DNA from: Rhododendron vialii
Lineage: Eukaryota > Streptophyta > Magnoliopsida > Ericales > Ericaceae
DNA length: 64,000 nt
Direction: 5' to 3'
Assembly: GCF_030253575.1 (NCBI RefSeq)
Contig: NC_080559.1
Coordinates: forward strand, 4,548,501-4,612,500
Notes under the pieces: model-generated
Database searches by the model: none
Told to the model about the DNA's origin: nothing
What the model saw: the letters and a program-made list of their open reading frames with translations, nothing else
Program-made: the position numbers and the translations under genes
Part shown: positions 10,684 through 22,100 of the stretch, piece after piece
How positions within the stretch are numbered: the first letter of the stretch is position 1
How the letters are laid out: every line of letters begins with the position of its first letter

Positions 10684-13600
10684 CTAAACTACAACATCCA
10701 CTAAAAATGTTGCACAAACAGGCCGGTGGTCAGAAAATCTCAACTCCCTGCGCACATATGACAGTTGACGTATCCCTTCTCCATGGAATAATATTCTGTC
10801 ACACCTGCATTTTTCAAAATCCTCATATTAACATTACTCCTCTGAAAAAGTCCATATTTACATGAATATATAACGCGTGAGAGCATCTCCACCTGAACCG
10901 CTAAAACTTTGGTATGCCGGATGTTTTGAAGTCTTACGTGGCAAGTTGGTATACATCAAAATTTGAAAAACTTCCCACCCACCCCATTTTGTCCAAATAG
11001 AAAATGGAAACTTTTAAGAACTGTTTGTGAAATATCAACTAAATGTCTCATAAACACCTGCACTTAACGATATTCTAATTGAACATCTGAAGTTGAAAAT
11101 AATTTGAATTGGGGCTCCCCACACCACCCCCCCCCCCCCCCCCAAGTGACTACAGCAACCACCGTCAAATAAGAAACAGAATTATCTGAGATGGCGATGA
11201 GGTGTTTAATTGGAACACCAATTAGTTCAAGTGTTTACGAGACATTTATGCGATAGTTTTGGGATAAGTTCAAGTGATTATGAGATATTTAGGCGATAGA
11301 TAGGGATAGTTTTCGAATTTCCCCTAAAAAACATCCCATTCAACGCCATTTTGCTTCAAAGAGTTACTCCTTCAATGCCCCAACTTGAAATATCGAGAAT
11401 TCATTAAGTTGGCAGCTAGGAAGATGTCCAAATGAGGAAATGCCAACTGCCATATCAGAAATAAATGGTTTTGGGTGGAATGATCTCTTTCAAATAGTGA
11501 TTTGAGTGGAGACGCTCCAAGTTCTAAATATCTATCTTGTTTCGTTTTCAATGGGTATGGATTTGAGGCTCGCTGATGAAAACACAAACATACCATGCTG
11601 GAGTTCTCCTTTTGCTCTTTGATTTTTCAATCTCTCCAGCATAAGCATCTGAATTGTTATAATATTTGTACGTAGGTGCAAAGTAGATCTTCTCTTCTTT
11701 CCATCCGTTGAATACTCGGCCGGCTTCCCTTTCGATCTTCAGCTATCAAAAGAAAACCACAAAGGAAAAAAAGGAACACCATGTCATTGTCTTTTGAGCA
11801 ATGAAGAGTAAACCACAACACTGAACAAGTGAACATAGAGTCACTTGCAGAACACAAACTCATTTCACTTTACTCGCTTGAAACGGAAAACATGGTATTT
11901 CGGAAAAGAGAGAGTTTATTGGATGCATTTCAACATCCTGAGACTCATTGTTCAAATCTTTTGAGTCTCTAAGAAATAACACAACATCCCAGAATATGAT
12001 AAAGCATGGATAGTTACTAGTCAGAAATCCACTCACTTTAGCTTCTGCGTGACGCTTTTAGGGACTTTTAAGGGTCACTATGCAGTGCACATCACAGGAA
12101 GAAATGGTAGATTTCTAGGTAGAGGATAAAGATTGCATTGTATTGCTTGATCGAATTTTAACCATTACATCGAAGGCCTTTTATATCGGCAAATGTATTA
12201 AAACCTATTAATGAGGTGATACAGACATAATTTGTAGGGCGTGCATAAGGTCAAAAGGTGTGAGCTATGGTTGGCTCAAGATGATGACAGCCGAAAACAC
12301 TCAGCATATCATTATCTCTGATATATGTTTTTAACAGAAACCCAAAGTCTCTATTTGAAATAGTGCCCAGATCATTACGTCTATCGACCCAACTTTCAGC
12401 CTGTTCACTGTCCTAGGCTGCCAAAAAAACTGGCGAATAGGGAAACCGATCCTTTGGAAGATGAAAATACCAATTATGATCTAACCCGCGCTTTAGTTTT
12501 TTTCAAAAACTTAATTTCCATTGTATGCCAAAACACCTTTCAGCAATTCCCGATCAGAAGTGTTAGATAACTACCTGATCCTTATTGAGAAGTGCATCCC
12601 AGTTGTTCTCGTCCACAAATTTTCTGGTAGCAGCGTAGCTCAGAGCAATTCGGTAGTTTAAATCCCCTAACCATATGATTCGGCTGCAAACAAATTCAAG
12701 TGAAATGAGTTCAGAAATTCATGTACACAAGTTGAAAATTTCAAACTCGTACAATTAGAATTCTCGGAATGCTTACTCGTGTTCTAGAATTTTCTCCGGC
12801 ATCCTCCTACTATACGGTCTTTTGCAGATCTTAGTAAACTGAGCATTTTTAATAATCTCTATAACATCCAAATTTCTTCTAAGCTCATCCCCTTCTTTCT
12901 CCCCGGATGCCAAGTGACTGCAGACAAAACAAAAGCTTGTCTGGTGAAAAGACATACTCAACGAGATGCACCCCTGAAACAAGGAAATCATCACATATAT
13001 AAGAAGTAAGAACATTTCATAGAAATCATAATTCTATATAGTTACCAAGTTTGCATAATCACATACATATGCACATATTCATATCAATCTAGCAAGTCTT
13101 TCTCGTACTACGAAGCACCAATACCTTTAGAATGGAGTTGTTTTCAGATCATTCAAGCATTGGATACTAATACTTACCCGATGCATGTATTCAATGATTT
13201 TTCCGAGACGGATCCATAATTTTTTTTTTGATCGGCTAACTAATCCATATACTTTCAGATACTCTCACTCACATATCCTAACTTTCATATGCAATAGGGA
13301 TGGTAACCTTTCTGGAACTAGATTACAACAGTTTAGACAGCTTACATAATAATTTCCAAATATTTCGGTTACCTCTTATTGGGAAAGAAATACTGATTAA
13401 AGTATTTTTTTTTGTATTGACAAATCCTTAAAATTACACAAATGTGTTGCATGAGTGTATCCGTACTCATAAGCCTACTAGTGCTTAAATTAATGCCTAA
13501 TTACCAAATTGGCTTCTCACCATTCTTAAATTTATCATATTCTAAAAAAAATCGACTAATGTATCCCCTTCTTAGACATACCCTGCTTCTTTAGGATTTT

Positions 13601-15548
13601 CCGTAACAGCGTGTCTGTATCCCTAATGTATCCATTCTTTATAGTAATAGGATAATTTTGAATCATCCTCACCTTGTTCCCCAGGTAACCCATGATTCCG
13701 CGACTAATGTAGGAAGTTCTCAAGTGGCCAATGTACTGCACTAGCTCCTTCCTAACCCAAATAGTAAGGAAGATTCCCACCATCTGCTTGGATGCTATAA
13801 GGCTGTACTTGATCATGTTACAACCAGAAGACGGGTTAGATTCAGGTACAACGAAACTATCCGGTCCAATATCATTGATCTGTTCCATGAAATCTTCTGG
13901 ATCACTTTCTGTCTGTTGGCATTTGAAGCATGAATCCTTGTTATACTTCCTTTCCGGTTGATCAGAAGTAGTACTACAGTTGCAACTCTTAAGCCGCTTT
14001 CTTACGCTTTGTGCCCTGAAAATTCTACTAGCTGTTTTGAGGGAAGTTGTTTGGTTGATTAAAGGACTAGGGTAACCATGGTTCAAGGATCTGCTGATAA
14101 TAGATAGCCATTTTGCTGCTGGCCCATTGTCTTCTATGGCTAACACATTCCCAGCATTTAGAGGGACTATTTCCTGAAAACTGATTTGAACAAATTTAAC
14201 CCATGAATAGTGAAACATTATGAAAAAAAGGATACAGAAATTTCCACAAGTACAAATGTCGTTAGGACTATTGCAATAAAGACCAACACATTTCCCGCAT
14301 TTCAAGGGACTATTCCCTGAGAATTGAAAACAAACAAGATGCACAAATTGCGAAATAGTATGGGAGAAAGGTACTGTGAAGTTTTGACAGACAAATACCA
14401 TTAGGACCATCAATAGAGACTAGTGCATTTCCCGCATTTAAAGGGACTATTTCCTGAAAAATTATTGAACATACAGAAAGCCACAATTCCTGAAACAGAA
14501 CTGAAAAGGGTATAAATTCTTTTTACAAATACAAGAAAAATGACTATGAGCGTATAGAAGTTTTTTTCCTAACTACAGAAACCATTACAACAAATACTAC
14601 TGAATATCGGATGGATGGTTTAGTGTCTAAGCTGGATGAAATACTGCACTACATGCAAGCAGAACAAAAATTTTGCGGCCACCACCTCAGTACAGTTCTA
14701 GGTTTTTTTTTCCGGTTTGGGCATACACCATTCGAGAATCATCGTTAGTCATAAGCAATATTAGATGTGAACAACTATTACAAAAGAGTCCATACATGTG
14801 GCAGTGAAACAGATTTGACTCTCACAGCCAACAAGAATAAAACCCTTGCACAATTGTTAATTTCAGGGCCTCAGGATTAGTCGAGGTGTGCGTAAGCTCG
14901 CCCGCATCCCAATTATCAAACAAATATGTGAAAGTGAAACAAAAGTCAATGCACATTAGTTTTCCTGTGTAAAATCCAGAGAGGGAGAGTAACCAAACTA
15001 ACATAACAAATTGCGGTCTCGGACTAATTTTTTTAAGCAAGAAACAATTGTCTAACTTTAGAATTGAGAAGCAAAACACAAAAGAAAAGCATAGAATTTG
15101 AGAAAAATAAAGAGATAAAAGAATACCCCAAAACATATATATCAAATTGATCATGAACTTGAAGAAAATCATCAAGATTGAGACCATTGTGGGGAGATAT
15201 CCCACCAACATTCCATGTCGCTACAAAAACCCTTAAATTAAAAACAAGAAAAACAATAAGCATCAATTGTAATAGATTAAAATTTTGAAAAATAAAAGGA
15301 AGAAAATCAGATTGAATTCTGCATACCTGTACGTTTCAACTTCTTGAGGCATTGGAGGCTCTATCTAGGTCTAAGGACATGAAAAAAAAACCCAGCTTTT
15401 TCTACCCCTGAAATTGAAATCAAATAGTGGTCTCAAAAACACCTACACATTAAAAAGAAAATAACCCAATAGAAAAAGGAAAAAACCCAATTGAATTAGA
15501 CCAACATGGAAGTTTAATAGCAACCTGAAAAGCTCTGTTCAGAGACAT
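10684..15548 (-). CDS. Type I inositol polyphosphate 5-phosphatase
   Basis: Plant type I 5-phosphatases remove the 5-phosphate from inositol phosphates or phosphoinositides. Exons in coding order: 15525-15548, 15327-15364, 15127-15231, 13673-14180, 12777-12973, 12575-12683, 11594-11742, 10684-10804. All phases agree, giving 416 codons before the stop. Both catalytic signatures are present: WLGDLNYR (residues 295-302) and PAWCDRIL (375-382, split by the last intron), followed by SDHRPV (401-406). FVATWNVGG (23-31) and [11 protein letters not shown] mark the start of the fold. There is no long N-terminal extension; the start rests on MSLNRAFQ in frame with exon 2 and is conserved in the truncated copy at 4.3-4.7 kb. 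Exon 4 is the most divergent part. It ends DVVV and has no obvious membrane anchor. It belongs to the short type I class, but I cannot assign a specific Arabidopsis orthologue. Confidence 0.9.
10881..11518. mobile_element. Nested MITEs in the last intron of the 5-phosphatase gene
   Basis: The outer terminal repeat GAGCATCTCCAC is inverted at the right end as GTGGAGACGCTC. Inside, at roughly 11020-11300, a second inverted pair (AACTAAATGTCTCATAAACA against GTTTACGAGACATTTATGCG) surrounds a C homopolymer of about 16 bases (11128-11143). The inner piece resembles the element at 4934-5510 in its AATTGAACA blocks. No coding capacity. Confidence 0.55.
13212..13249 (-). mobile_element. Short retroposon tail
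   Basis: A T run followed by GATCGGCTAAC (minus strand GCCGATC plus poly-A) lies between two ATCCATA repeats, in the intron between exons 4 and 5 of the 5-phosphatase gene. It has the same form as the tails at 3831, 9446 and 18351, but the 7-bp TSD is weak. Confidence 0.4.
14266..14456 (-). repeat. Two decayed copies of the exon 4 start in intron 3 of the 5-phosphatase gene
   Basis: The genuine exon 4 begins [16 protein letters not shown] (to 14180). Just upstream in the sense direction the same start recurs twice. Near 14423-14456 it reads [20 protein letters not shown]. Near 14287-14320 it reads QGIVP, a stop, then NAGNVLVFI. The spacing is about 130-145 bp. All three sit behind CAG acceptor-like contexts. 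This is a local tandem duplication of the intron end and exon start. The extra copies may act as decoy acceptors or be inert. Confidence 0.75.
14871..14918 (+). mobile_element. 3' domain of a plant SINE (copy 2)
   Basis: GGATTAGTCGAGGTGTGCGT followed by AAGCTCGCCCGCATCCC is a clear match to the conserved 3' domain shared by several plant SINE families. It lies in intron 3 of the 5-phosphatase gene and is the duplicate of 4031-4080. Confidence 0.6.
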
Positions 15549-15830
15549 TTTGATTAAGCTCTGAAATTTTGGAGCTCACCAATGGACCAGTTCTTTCTCC
15601 GGCAAGAGAAGGTGTTAGTGGAGAAACATATATGGTTAAGAATGAAATGGAATAAAGTTGACTTCTTGGAAGGAATGAGCCTTTATTAGGCTTCGTTTGG
15701 ATGTCCATAAAAAAGTGAGTTGGCTTTTGGATTTTTTTTTTTTTGACAGAATTGTACTTTGCTAATGATTTTTTTACTCAAAAGTTAGGCAATCTCAGAG
15801 CATGTACCATGATATCCCGTCAACCTTGTT

Positions 15831-16336
15831 AGTATAATAGTTAACCCCCTCTAACTAAGCCTCGCGTGCAATTTGTCCCCTTTAACTTTTTTTTTTTGCA
15901 CTCAATCCTTTCTAACTAACTGAAATTCAAACGGTCATAACTTTTTTGTCCAAAATCGCATGCAAATTATATATCGATTTCGAGGTCTTGAAGTCAGCTT
16001 TATAATGACATCAAAATCACATCACGATTCAAAGCACACAGAAAGTTATGATCAATACGGTCTTTCTGCCTACCAGCTCTTACTCTTTTGATCATAACTT
16101 TCTGTGTGCTTTGATTCGTGATGTGATTTTGGTGTCATTAGAAAGCTGACTTCAAGACCTCGAAATCGATATATAATTTGCATGTTTTCGATTTTGGACG
16201 AAGAAGTTATGACCATTTGAAATTGTGACCGTTTGAATTTCAATTAGTTAGAGGGGGTTGAATGCCAAAAAAAAAAGTTAAAGGGGGCCAAGTGCACGCG
16301 AGGCTTAGTTAAAGAGGGTTAACTATAGTTTACCCT
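15831..16336. mobile_element. Long foldback element, about 0.5 kb
   Basis: Two arms of roughly 230 bp are near-perfect inverted repeats around a short loop (about 16060-16085). Each arm contains AACTAAGCCTCGCGTGCA, CATAACTT and CATCACAAATC-like blocks in mirror order. Termini read AGTTAACCCCCTCTAACTAA on the left and the matching reverse complement on the right. It is absent from segmental copy 1, so it inserted after the duplication. It lies upstream of the 5-phosphatase start and would form a long hairpin RNA if transcribed. Confidence 0.8.
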
Positions 16337-16415
16337 ATAATTTTTTGCTTTTGACTAGCCGCATTTTTTTTCTTGTTTGCTCTACAATAATGCCATAATA
16401 ACTACACAAATTTTA

Positions 16416-16798
16416 GAGTACTGCTATATGTATATATGCAAGGTAAATATCATGTACATATAGCTTTCTTAGGGTTCATTTTGGGTTTCATAAAAATGAT
16501 TCGAACCATTTATTATTTTTAAAATAATTTTTTATGAAGGCTTGTAAAAACTCAGCTCAACCCGATATCACTAAGGATTTTTTCTGAATTTGTAGGAGCG
16601 AAATTGAGCAGTTAAGTTTGGCCCCACAAATTAAGAAAAAAATCGGGTTGTGCTGATTTTTTACAAGGCTTCATAAAAAAATGTTCTAAAAATAATAGGT
16701 GGTTCAAATCATTTTTGTGGAATCTAAGATGGACTCCCACAAAACTTATATGTACATGGTATGTACAAACTCATATGTACCCATAACTTTATTGATTG
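16416..16798. mobile_element. Mutator-type MITE with 9-bp TSD
   Basis: The direct repeat CAAATTTTA is present at 16407-16415 and 16799-16807. Segmental copy 1 shows the empty site once, near 5655. The 383-bp insert has long inverted internal arms (GTACATATAGCTTTCTTAGG-type left, mirrored on the right). A 9-bp TSD points to the Mutator superfamily. No coding capacity. Confidence 0.75.
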
Positions 16799-17227
16799 CA
16801 AATTTTATTACTTTGAAATCAAAGTGAAAAGAAAGAACTCAAAATAAGAAAGAGAGAATGTATACTTTTTTGAATAGTGGTTCCTACATTAAAAATATAA
16901 AGATGTCTTTAGACTAGGGTTTTAATATTAATGCCTGCGTTGGGTTAGTGCATAGACAAATTTGCTCTTGCTTTGATTAGTTCTCCGTTCACCAACAGTT
17001 AGATTAATTCCCAGAGTAACCGATCTATTAAACCGAACCGGATACCAAATCTAAAAGAATAATGGTGCTGATATTTTGTTGAGCATGTTGAAGCATCTTT
17101 TTATGCTTTGACAAGTACTTAGAATACCTAAAAACACTACATATTAAGTCTGTGAATATGTTCTTGAGTGACTTGTTGATCTTTATAGACGAGTCAAGGT
17201 TTATCCGATTATTAATTTCAAGGCTTC

Positions 17228-17280
17228 AAAATTAGTCGGTGCATGTAAGATGGCACAAACATCTAGTTATAAAAAAAAGA
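17228..17280 (+). mobile_element. SINE 3' end (copy 2)
   Basis: AAATTAGTCGGTGCATGTAA, then GATGGCACAAACATC and TTATAAAAAAAA, match the plant SINE 3' domain plus A tail. The degenerate duplicate is at 6141-6190. Confidence 0.55.
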
Positions 17281-17669
17281 AAACAAGTGAGTTTTTCTCC
17301 TAAAAATAATGGAAGCTTTGCCAAATGAAGCTAATAAGAGGAAGATCCGCAAGCTTTTAAACATGCTTTCTTCCTTCCTTCCCAACTAAGGATAAGACCC
17401 TAGACATGAATATATTCTTTACTTTAGAAATGATGGTCAAGTTGTACTTCCTCTTTTCCTTTCATTCAGATTCGCTTTCTAGAGGAGTCACAATAAAAAA
17501 AATCAAAAGAAAACAAAAGATCTATCTAACCCAAAACAGAAACAATTTAGAAATAAGAAAACAACCAAAATACTCCAGAAAAGAAAAGTATGTGCGGGTA
17601 CAAGTTGCTTTGATCATTGGCCTAAAATCCCCCTTTCTAGGGCCCTGTTAGCTGCTGATTCCCCCCAGT

Positions 17670-18350
17670 AGTTTTCTTGTCAATTTTCTTGTTTCTTTCC
17701 TCCCTGCTTTTGCTTTATGTTGTCATCTTCACTGAAAAAAGGAATAAGGAAATGGAATTTGCCAATAATTTTAGTCTTTTCTGAAGAAAGTGCGCGCGAG
17801 AGTACACTTGGGTACTCCTGGAGGAGCCTACATGGTAAGTCCGGGATCCTGTAGGATGTATAGGGTGGGCTGCCCTACAGGGTTATAGTACGGCTAATTC
17901 GGCTGTCCATTTTGACAATGAACGGAGGCTATAGGATTTCTAAATTCTTCTAGCATGAGTTACTGCAACACAAGACAAAGAGGCTGATGTGGTTAAAATG
18001 AAGCGTAAGCATCACCTATAGTCGGGAAAAATTGAGTCTTGTATTCAGCATCTCCTGCAGTTGTTTTTTTTGTTTTTATAATGTTTGTCTGTGTTGGCCA
18101 AATCATTAGAACAGTCCCGACAGGCTTAGGCTCTTGTGGGCGAAAAATCGCTTGCGACTCCCTTCACATGACCATCTTCAATTGGATTGGATTGAATAGG
18201 TAAGTTTTCTGTTTTAATGATTTCTATACAAAAGCGGAGAGGGCCCGATTATCAAGTAGCGGATTGCCTCTAAGCTGGAAAAGTTTGGACATTTGTGAGT
18301 AGAGACAATTCTTAGTATTATCTAAAGCACGGGTGACGCAGACACTAGCC
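17670..18350. other. Intergenic, nothing recognised
   Basis: Between the segmental duplicate and the AVT1 3' side. There are T-rich runs and scattered short open frames with no homology. No gene or clear element. Confidence 0.5.
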
Positions 18351-18403
18351 ATGAATTCCAGGATTTCTGCCGATAAAAAAAAAAAAATGAATTTCAGGAT
18401 TTC
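18351..18403 (+). mobile_element. Ultra-short retroposon tail with 17-bp TSD
   Basis: ATGAATTCCAGGATTTC (18351-18367) recurs as ATGAATTTCAGGATTTC (18387-18403) with one mismatch. The insert is only TGCCGAT plus poly-A. It has the same form as the insertions at 3831 and 9446. Confidence 0.7.
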
Positions 18404-18713
18404 CTTCCCTGTGATCCCACATGAACTGTGCAAAAGTTGAAAAGAGAATTCTGAGTACCTATTTTGCAAGTTTGTGTCGCTTGAAACCCGTACCCATCGT
18501 GTAAACTGAAAAACCTGTGCCCAATGCGGAAATACAGGAGTATAATGGTATGAAAAGATAGGAAACATCTCACAGTCAGGCAGAGAGACAACATAGTTAG
18601 GTTAGCAGGAGACAAGGGCTTCATACCTAATATTCCCACTTACCATTTTCTATTCAGTGTTCACACCTGTTATACTCAAACATTTGTCCATGCCCAAACC
18701 TGTCTCCAACTTT

Positions 18714-18929
18714 CTGTTTTTGTAATTCTGGTATTCGGACCAGCTTACGCACACTTTGATTAATCCTGGGGGACCAATCACACTGCACACCCGAGGGGGT
18801 CCCAATTACAAACGAGAGCAAAGTTCTGTGTGGAGTGTGAATTGGTCCCAAAAGAGTTGATAACATCTAAGATGTTTCGAACCTCAAACCTTAAGAGAGA
18901 GTAAACCCAAGTCCCAGCCCCTTGGGGTT
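18714..18929 (-). mobile_element. tRNA-derived SINE with TSD
   Basis: On the minus strand the head contains the RNA polymerase III box B GGTTCGAAAC. The 3' domain contains GATTAATCAAAGTGTGCGTA followed by AGCTGGTCC. Flanking direct repeats of about 17 bp read AACCTGTCTCCAACTTT (18697-18713) and AACCTGTCTCCACTTTT (18930-18946). Length is about 216 bp. Confidence 0.8.
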
Positions 18930-19185
18930 AACCTGTCTCCACTTTTACAACCGGCTATAAGAAAGAAACAACTAGCAATGAATAGATCTGGCCATGCCTT
19001 CAGTACATTCCCTATGAATGAAACTAAGAAAAGAGACTTTTAGCATCCAAAAAGCCTTTCTCTCAAAGGAAATTAATATAGGATCATTCAAAAAAATAAG
19101 AGAGAATTGAACAACAAAGTTTGGACCATAACGGTGCGATGATGCACCGATAGATATAGCTGACACATTCCGAGGATATGATCAC

Positions 19186-22100
19186 TCAGTACTTCTCTAA
19201 GATTTCCGAAAGTGACGAATACGTTCCCAGGATCGCACTAACGACACCCAACACGATAGTTCCGGTACTCAACACAACCTGGATTTGTGAAAGTAAAGAG
19301 AAGTTGTAGAGAGATGTAAGTTCGACAAACAATAGCAAATATTGAGAACAAGAAATTGTAAAGTCGTGCACTATTCCAAATGAGTTTTCTCATTAAAACT
19401 CTTCATCCACACCCTTTTTCTTGTTTCATGTTGGGAGTGGGAAGAGGGAAAACACAGACAACAATATTTGAAGCTTCAAGTAGTAAATTGTGAAATTTGT
19501 GTCAAAAAGGTATGGGAGAGACAATTATGTCTTTCCTCTAAGAAATGATTTCCAGCTTCATAACCAAAAGAGACCAAGAAACCATTTCAACAGTTTTCAT
19601 ATTGATAAATTCTTGATCCTTGAACGTGATCCTCACTGATAGCAGTTTTCTTGGGTGCAAAAATCCACCCAGTTTTCTTTTTGGTTGCTCCCATTGATGG
19701 AGAGAGAGTCTTAATTTCCACAAACATGAACTTTAAATCGAGGAATCTTACCTGAGTTGTTGTCGGCTTCTTTACAATTCTAAGAAAACACAAAGCTGGC
19801 ATTATCACCGCCTGAATAATACCAAAATGCACCTTTGATCAGCGTAACACACACTAAAGAATATGTACCTCGAGAAATTAACCAAAAAAAAGTCGCAACA
19901 AACCAAAGACAACCAACATCAGGAGAAGTTGGTGATGATGTACAATCTTTACGAAGGTTTAAATGCATCACTGTTGTTTTTATCTTGGCTTTCACCTTGT
20001 CTGATTACAACTCAGTTATGGTTAAGAATATTAAGATTCTCAATTCAATAAATACGATGTTATCCAAGGTTTTCATAAAGCATCTCTTCCCAAGGTTTTC
20101 AAAATTTTCTAGACATAATGTGAAATTTCTCTTTGTTTCAAGACTGCCTTAGCCTTAATAACGTACGAACATAGTAGTCTGTAGAAAATGGACGCAAATT
20201 TCCTGACCCCAACTAATTGAGACTTGGCTTCTTGAGTTCAGTTGAATTGAGTTTTATCAGAACGATAAGACTCAGTACTTTTGAACTTCAATTTCCATAT
20301 AAAATTACTTCTTTGACTTTCTGGTTGAATTTGTGTGAGAGTAAATAACCTCAATCAAATCAGCTTAAATTCGTAGTCAATCTAGGCAATTCCTTGAACC
20401 TAGATTATGCCATAACATTGCTTGAAGAGACCTACTCCGCAGATTCAGGGAGTAAAACACGAATGATCAAGTTTCTTTTTTATTTTTTTGCCAGCAAAAG
20501 ATATTCCACATGTTACTGGACAACTTCAGGGATAATCCACTCTAGATTGTCCCTATTAAGGATCACCAAGACAACGTATCAATTATGCGATGTATTCACT
20601 CGTATAAGTAAAAACATGCAGTTCTAAATAGAATCAGAGGTTTATGCATACCACAAGTACACTGAGAAGAGAACCAATTAAAGCCATCACAAGACCTGCA
20701 ACAAAAAGAATGAAGTTGAATTCAAGAAGTTGGTCATGTTACGCAATAAAAGAAGAGATACCGTCATTGCATTCCAATTTGTTGAACAATTACTCTTCTT
20801 TATAAACATCATCCAACTAAACTAGTCCAACAAGGTCACAAATTGTTACAACAGTGATTTGACTCAACTCCTTATATCAACTACAACACTAAGAAGCAAG
20901 GCACTCTATCTATGTGGCTAATTGAGTGTAGCTCTGTGGACTGTGGATATTGTAGACACCGATTCGTATCATAGCACATCACTTACTCTTTTCATTTTTA
21001 ACACGATCCCCACTGGAGACTGGAGAGCATCACTTCTTCCCTTTGGGAGCTCACTATCCCCACAACCAATGAACCACAATGTCTTACATTGCTAAACTTA
21101 AATATTATCCAAATGAACTATGCTTCCAGAGGTTGGAAGACAATTTTCTTTTTCAGAAAAAACAAAAAATGATGACAGACTGGTCATCTTATCTCCTCAG
21201 GAAACTTCAGGACCAGAAACTGGCAGTCACATTTTCTGTGTGGAGCCATCTCCCCTAAGATATTGTGGTACTTACTGAAATAGTGTCTTAAACATAATAC
21301 TGGATCACGTACCAAAGAATGGGATCACAAATGCAACCGCAACAGAAGAAACAACGAGTGCTGTCCGCAGGAGAATGAAACACCAGAAACTAGTAGAGAC
21401 TCTGATAGGCAACAGTTCCTCGATACTTCTGGCCAGTGGGTTCATCAGCAGGGCATATTTGTACATTGTCAAGGAAGCAAAAAGAAAAAGAAAATACATA
21501 ATCTGTTGGAAAACATGGTAAAGAAACCCGTTATATACTTTCCCCAACTTAAGTCTTTAGAAAAGGATATTTAGTGAATGGGTTGATCACCTGCAGACAA
21601 ACAAAAGAAAAACTCAGAACAAAAGCAACAATTGTGCTGTTAGAGACCACCTAAATTGTAAACTCTAAAACCTCCAAATGCAACATTTTAAGCTCAAAAT
21701 ATTACTGGGATGTCCATGTCCGGCACAGAAACGACAAGACACTCACACATGCTTCGGATACTCCTAAATTCATGTCCGGTTTTTCATTATTATTTTATTA
21801 ATCAAACACACTAGGACCATGCTAGGTCACGTTGGGGGCACGTGGGGGACACACTAGGTACACTTCAAGAAAGCATTAAGTAGTCAGAATGCAATTCTGA
21901 AAGATGATCAATGCCCCACGGTCAAAGTTTTCATTATATGTTAGTTAATCATACACGTTAGGGACATGCTAAGTCACATAAGAGGCAAGTGGGGACACAC
22001 TAGGTACACGTTCAGAAGTCAGAATGCTATTCTAAAAGTTGAGCCACAGTCAAAGTTGTGGATGCTTAGTTCCTGAATTCATATTTAGTACCTGTTGTCT

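Larger units (their letters stand above)
14785..17669. repeat. Segmental duplication, copy 2 (partner 3945-6581)
   Basis: Collinear with 3945-6581 and includes part of intron 3, exons 1-3 and the upstream region of the intact 5-phosphatase gene. Relative to copy 1 it contains two extra elements, at about 15831-16336 and 16416-16798. Removing these and the copy 1 insertion restores alignment. Because the intact gene extends past this segment into the later exons, copy 2 is probably the source locus. Confidence 0.9.

Noticed and set aside
10638-10865. 75-aa open frame on the plus strand
   Set aside because: It is antisense to the last exon of the 5-phosphatase gene (CDRILFHG to SDHRPV on the minus strand), whose splice site and phase are convincing.
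18850-18929. Possible tRNA gene (box B present)
   Set aside because: The sequence is the head of a SINE with 3' domain and TSD. No cloverleaf can be completed.
21459-21462. Canonical AT-AC end for the AVT1 U12 intron
   Set aside because: Using the AC two bases earlier with the ATATCC donor shifts the frame and gives an early stop. AT-AA (equivalently AA-AC by sliding) is the only in-frame reading.
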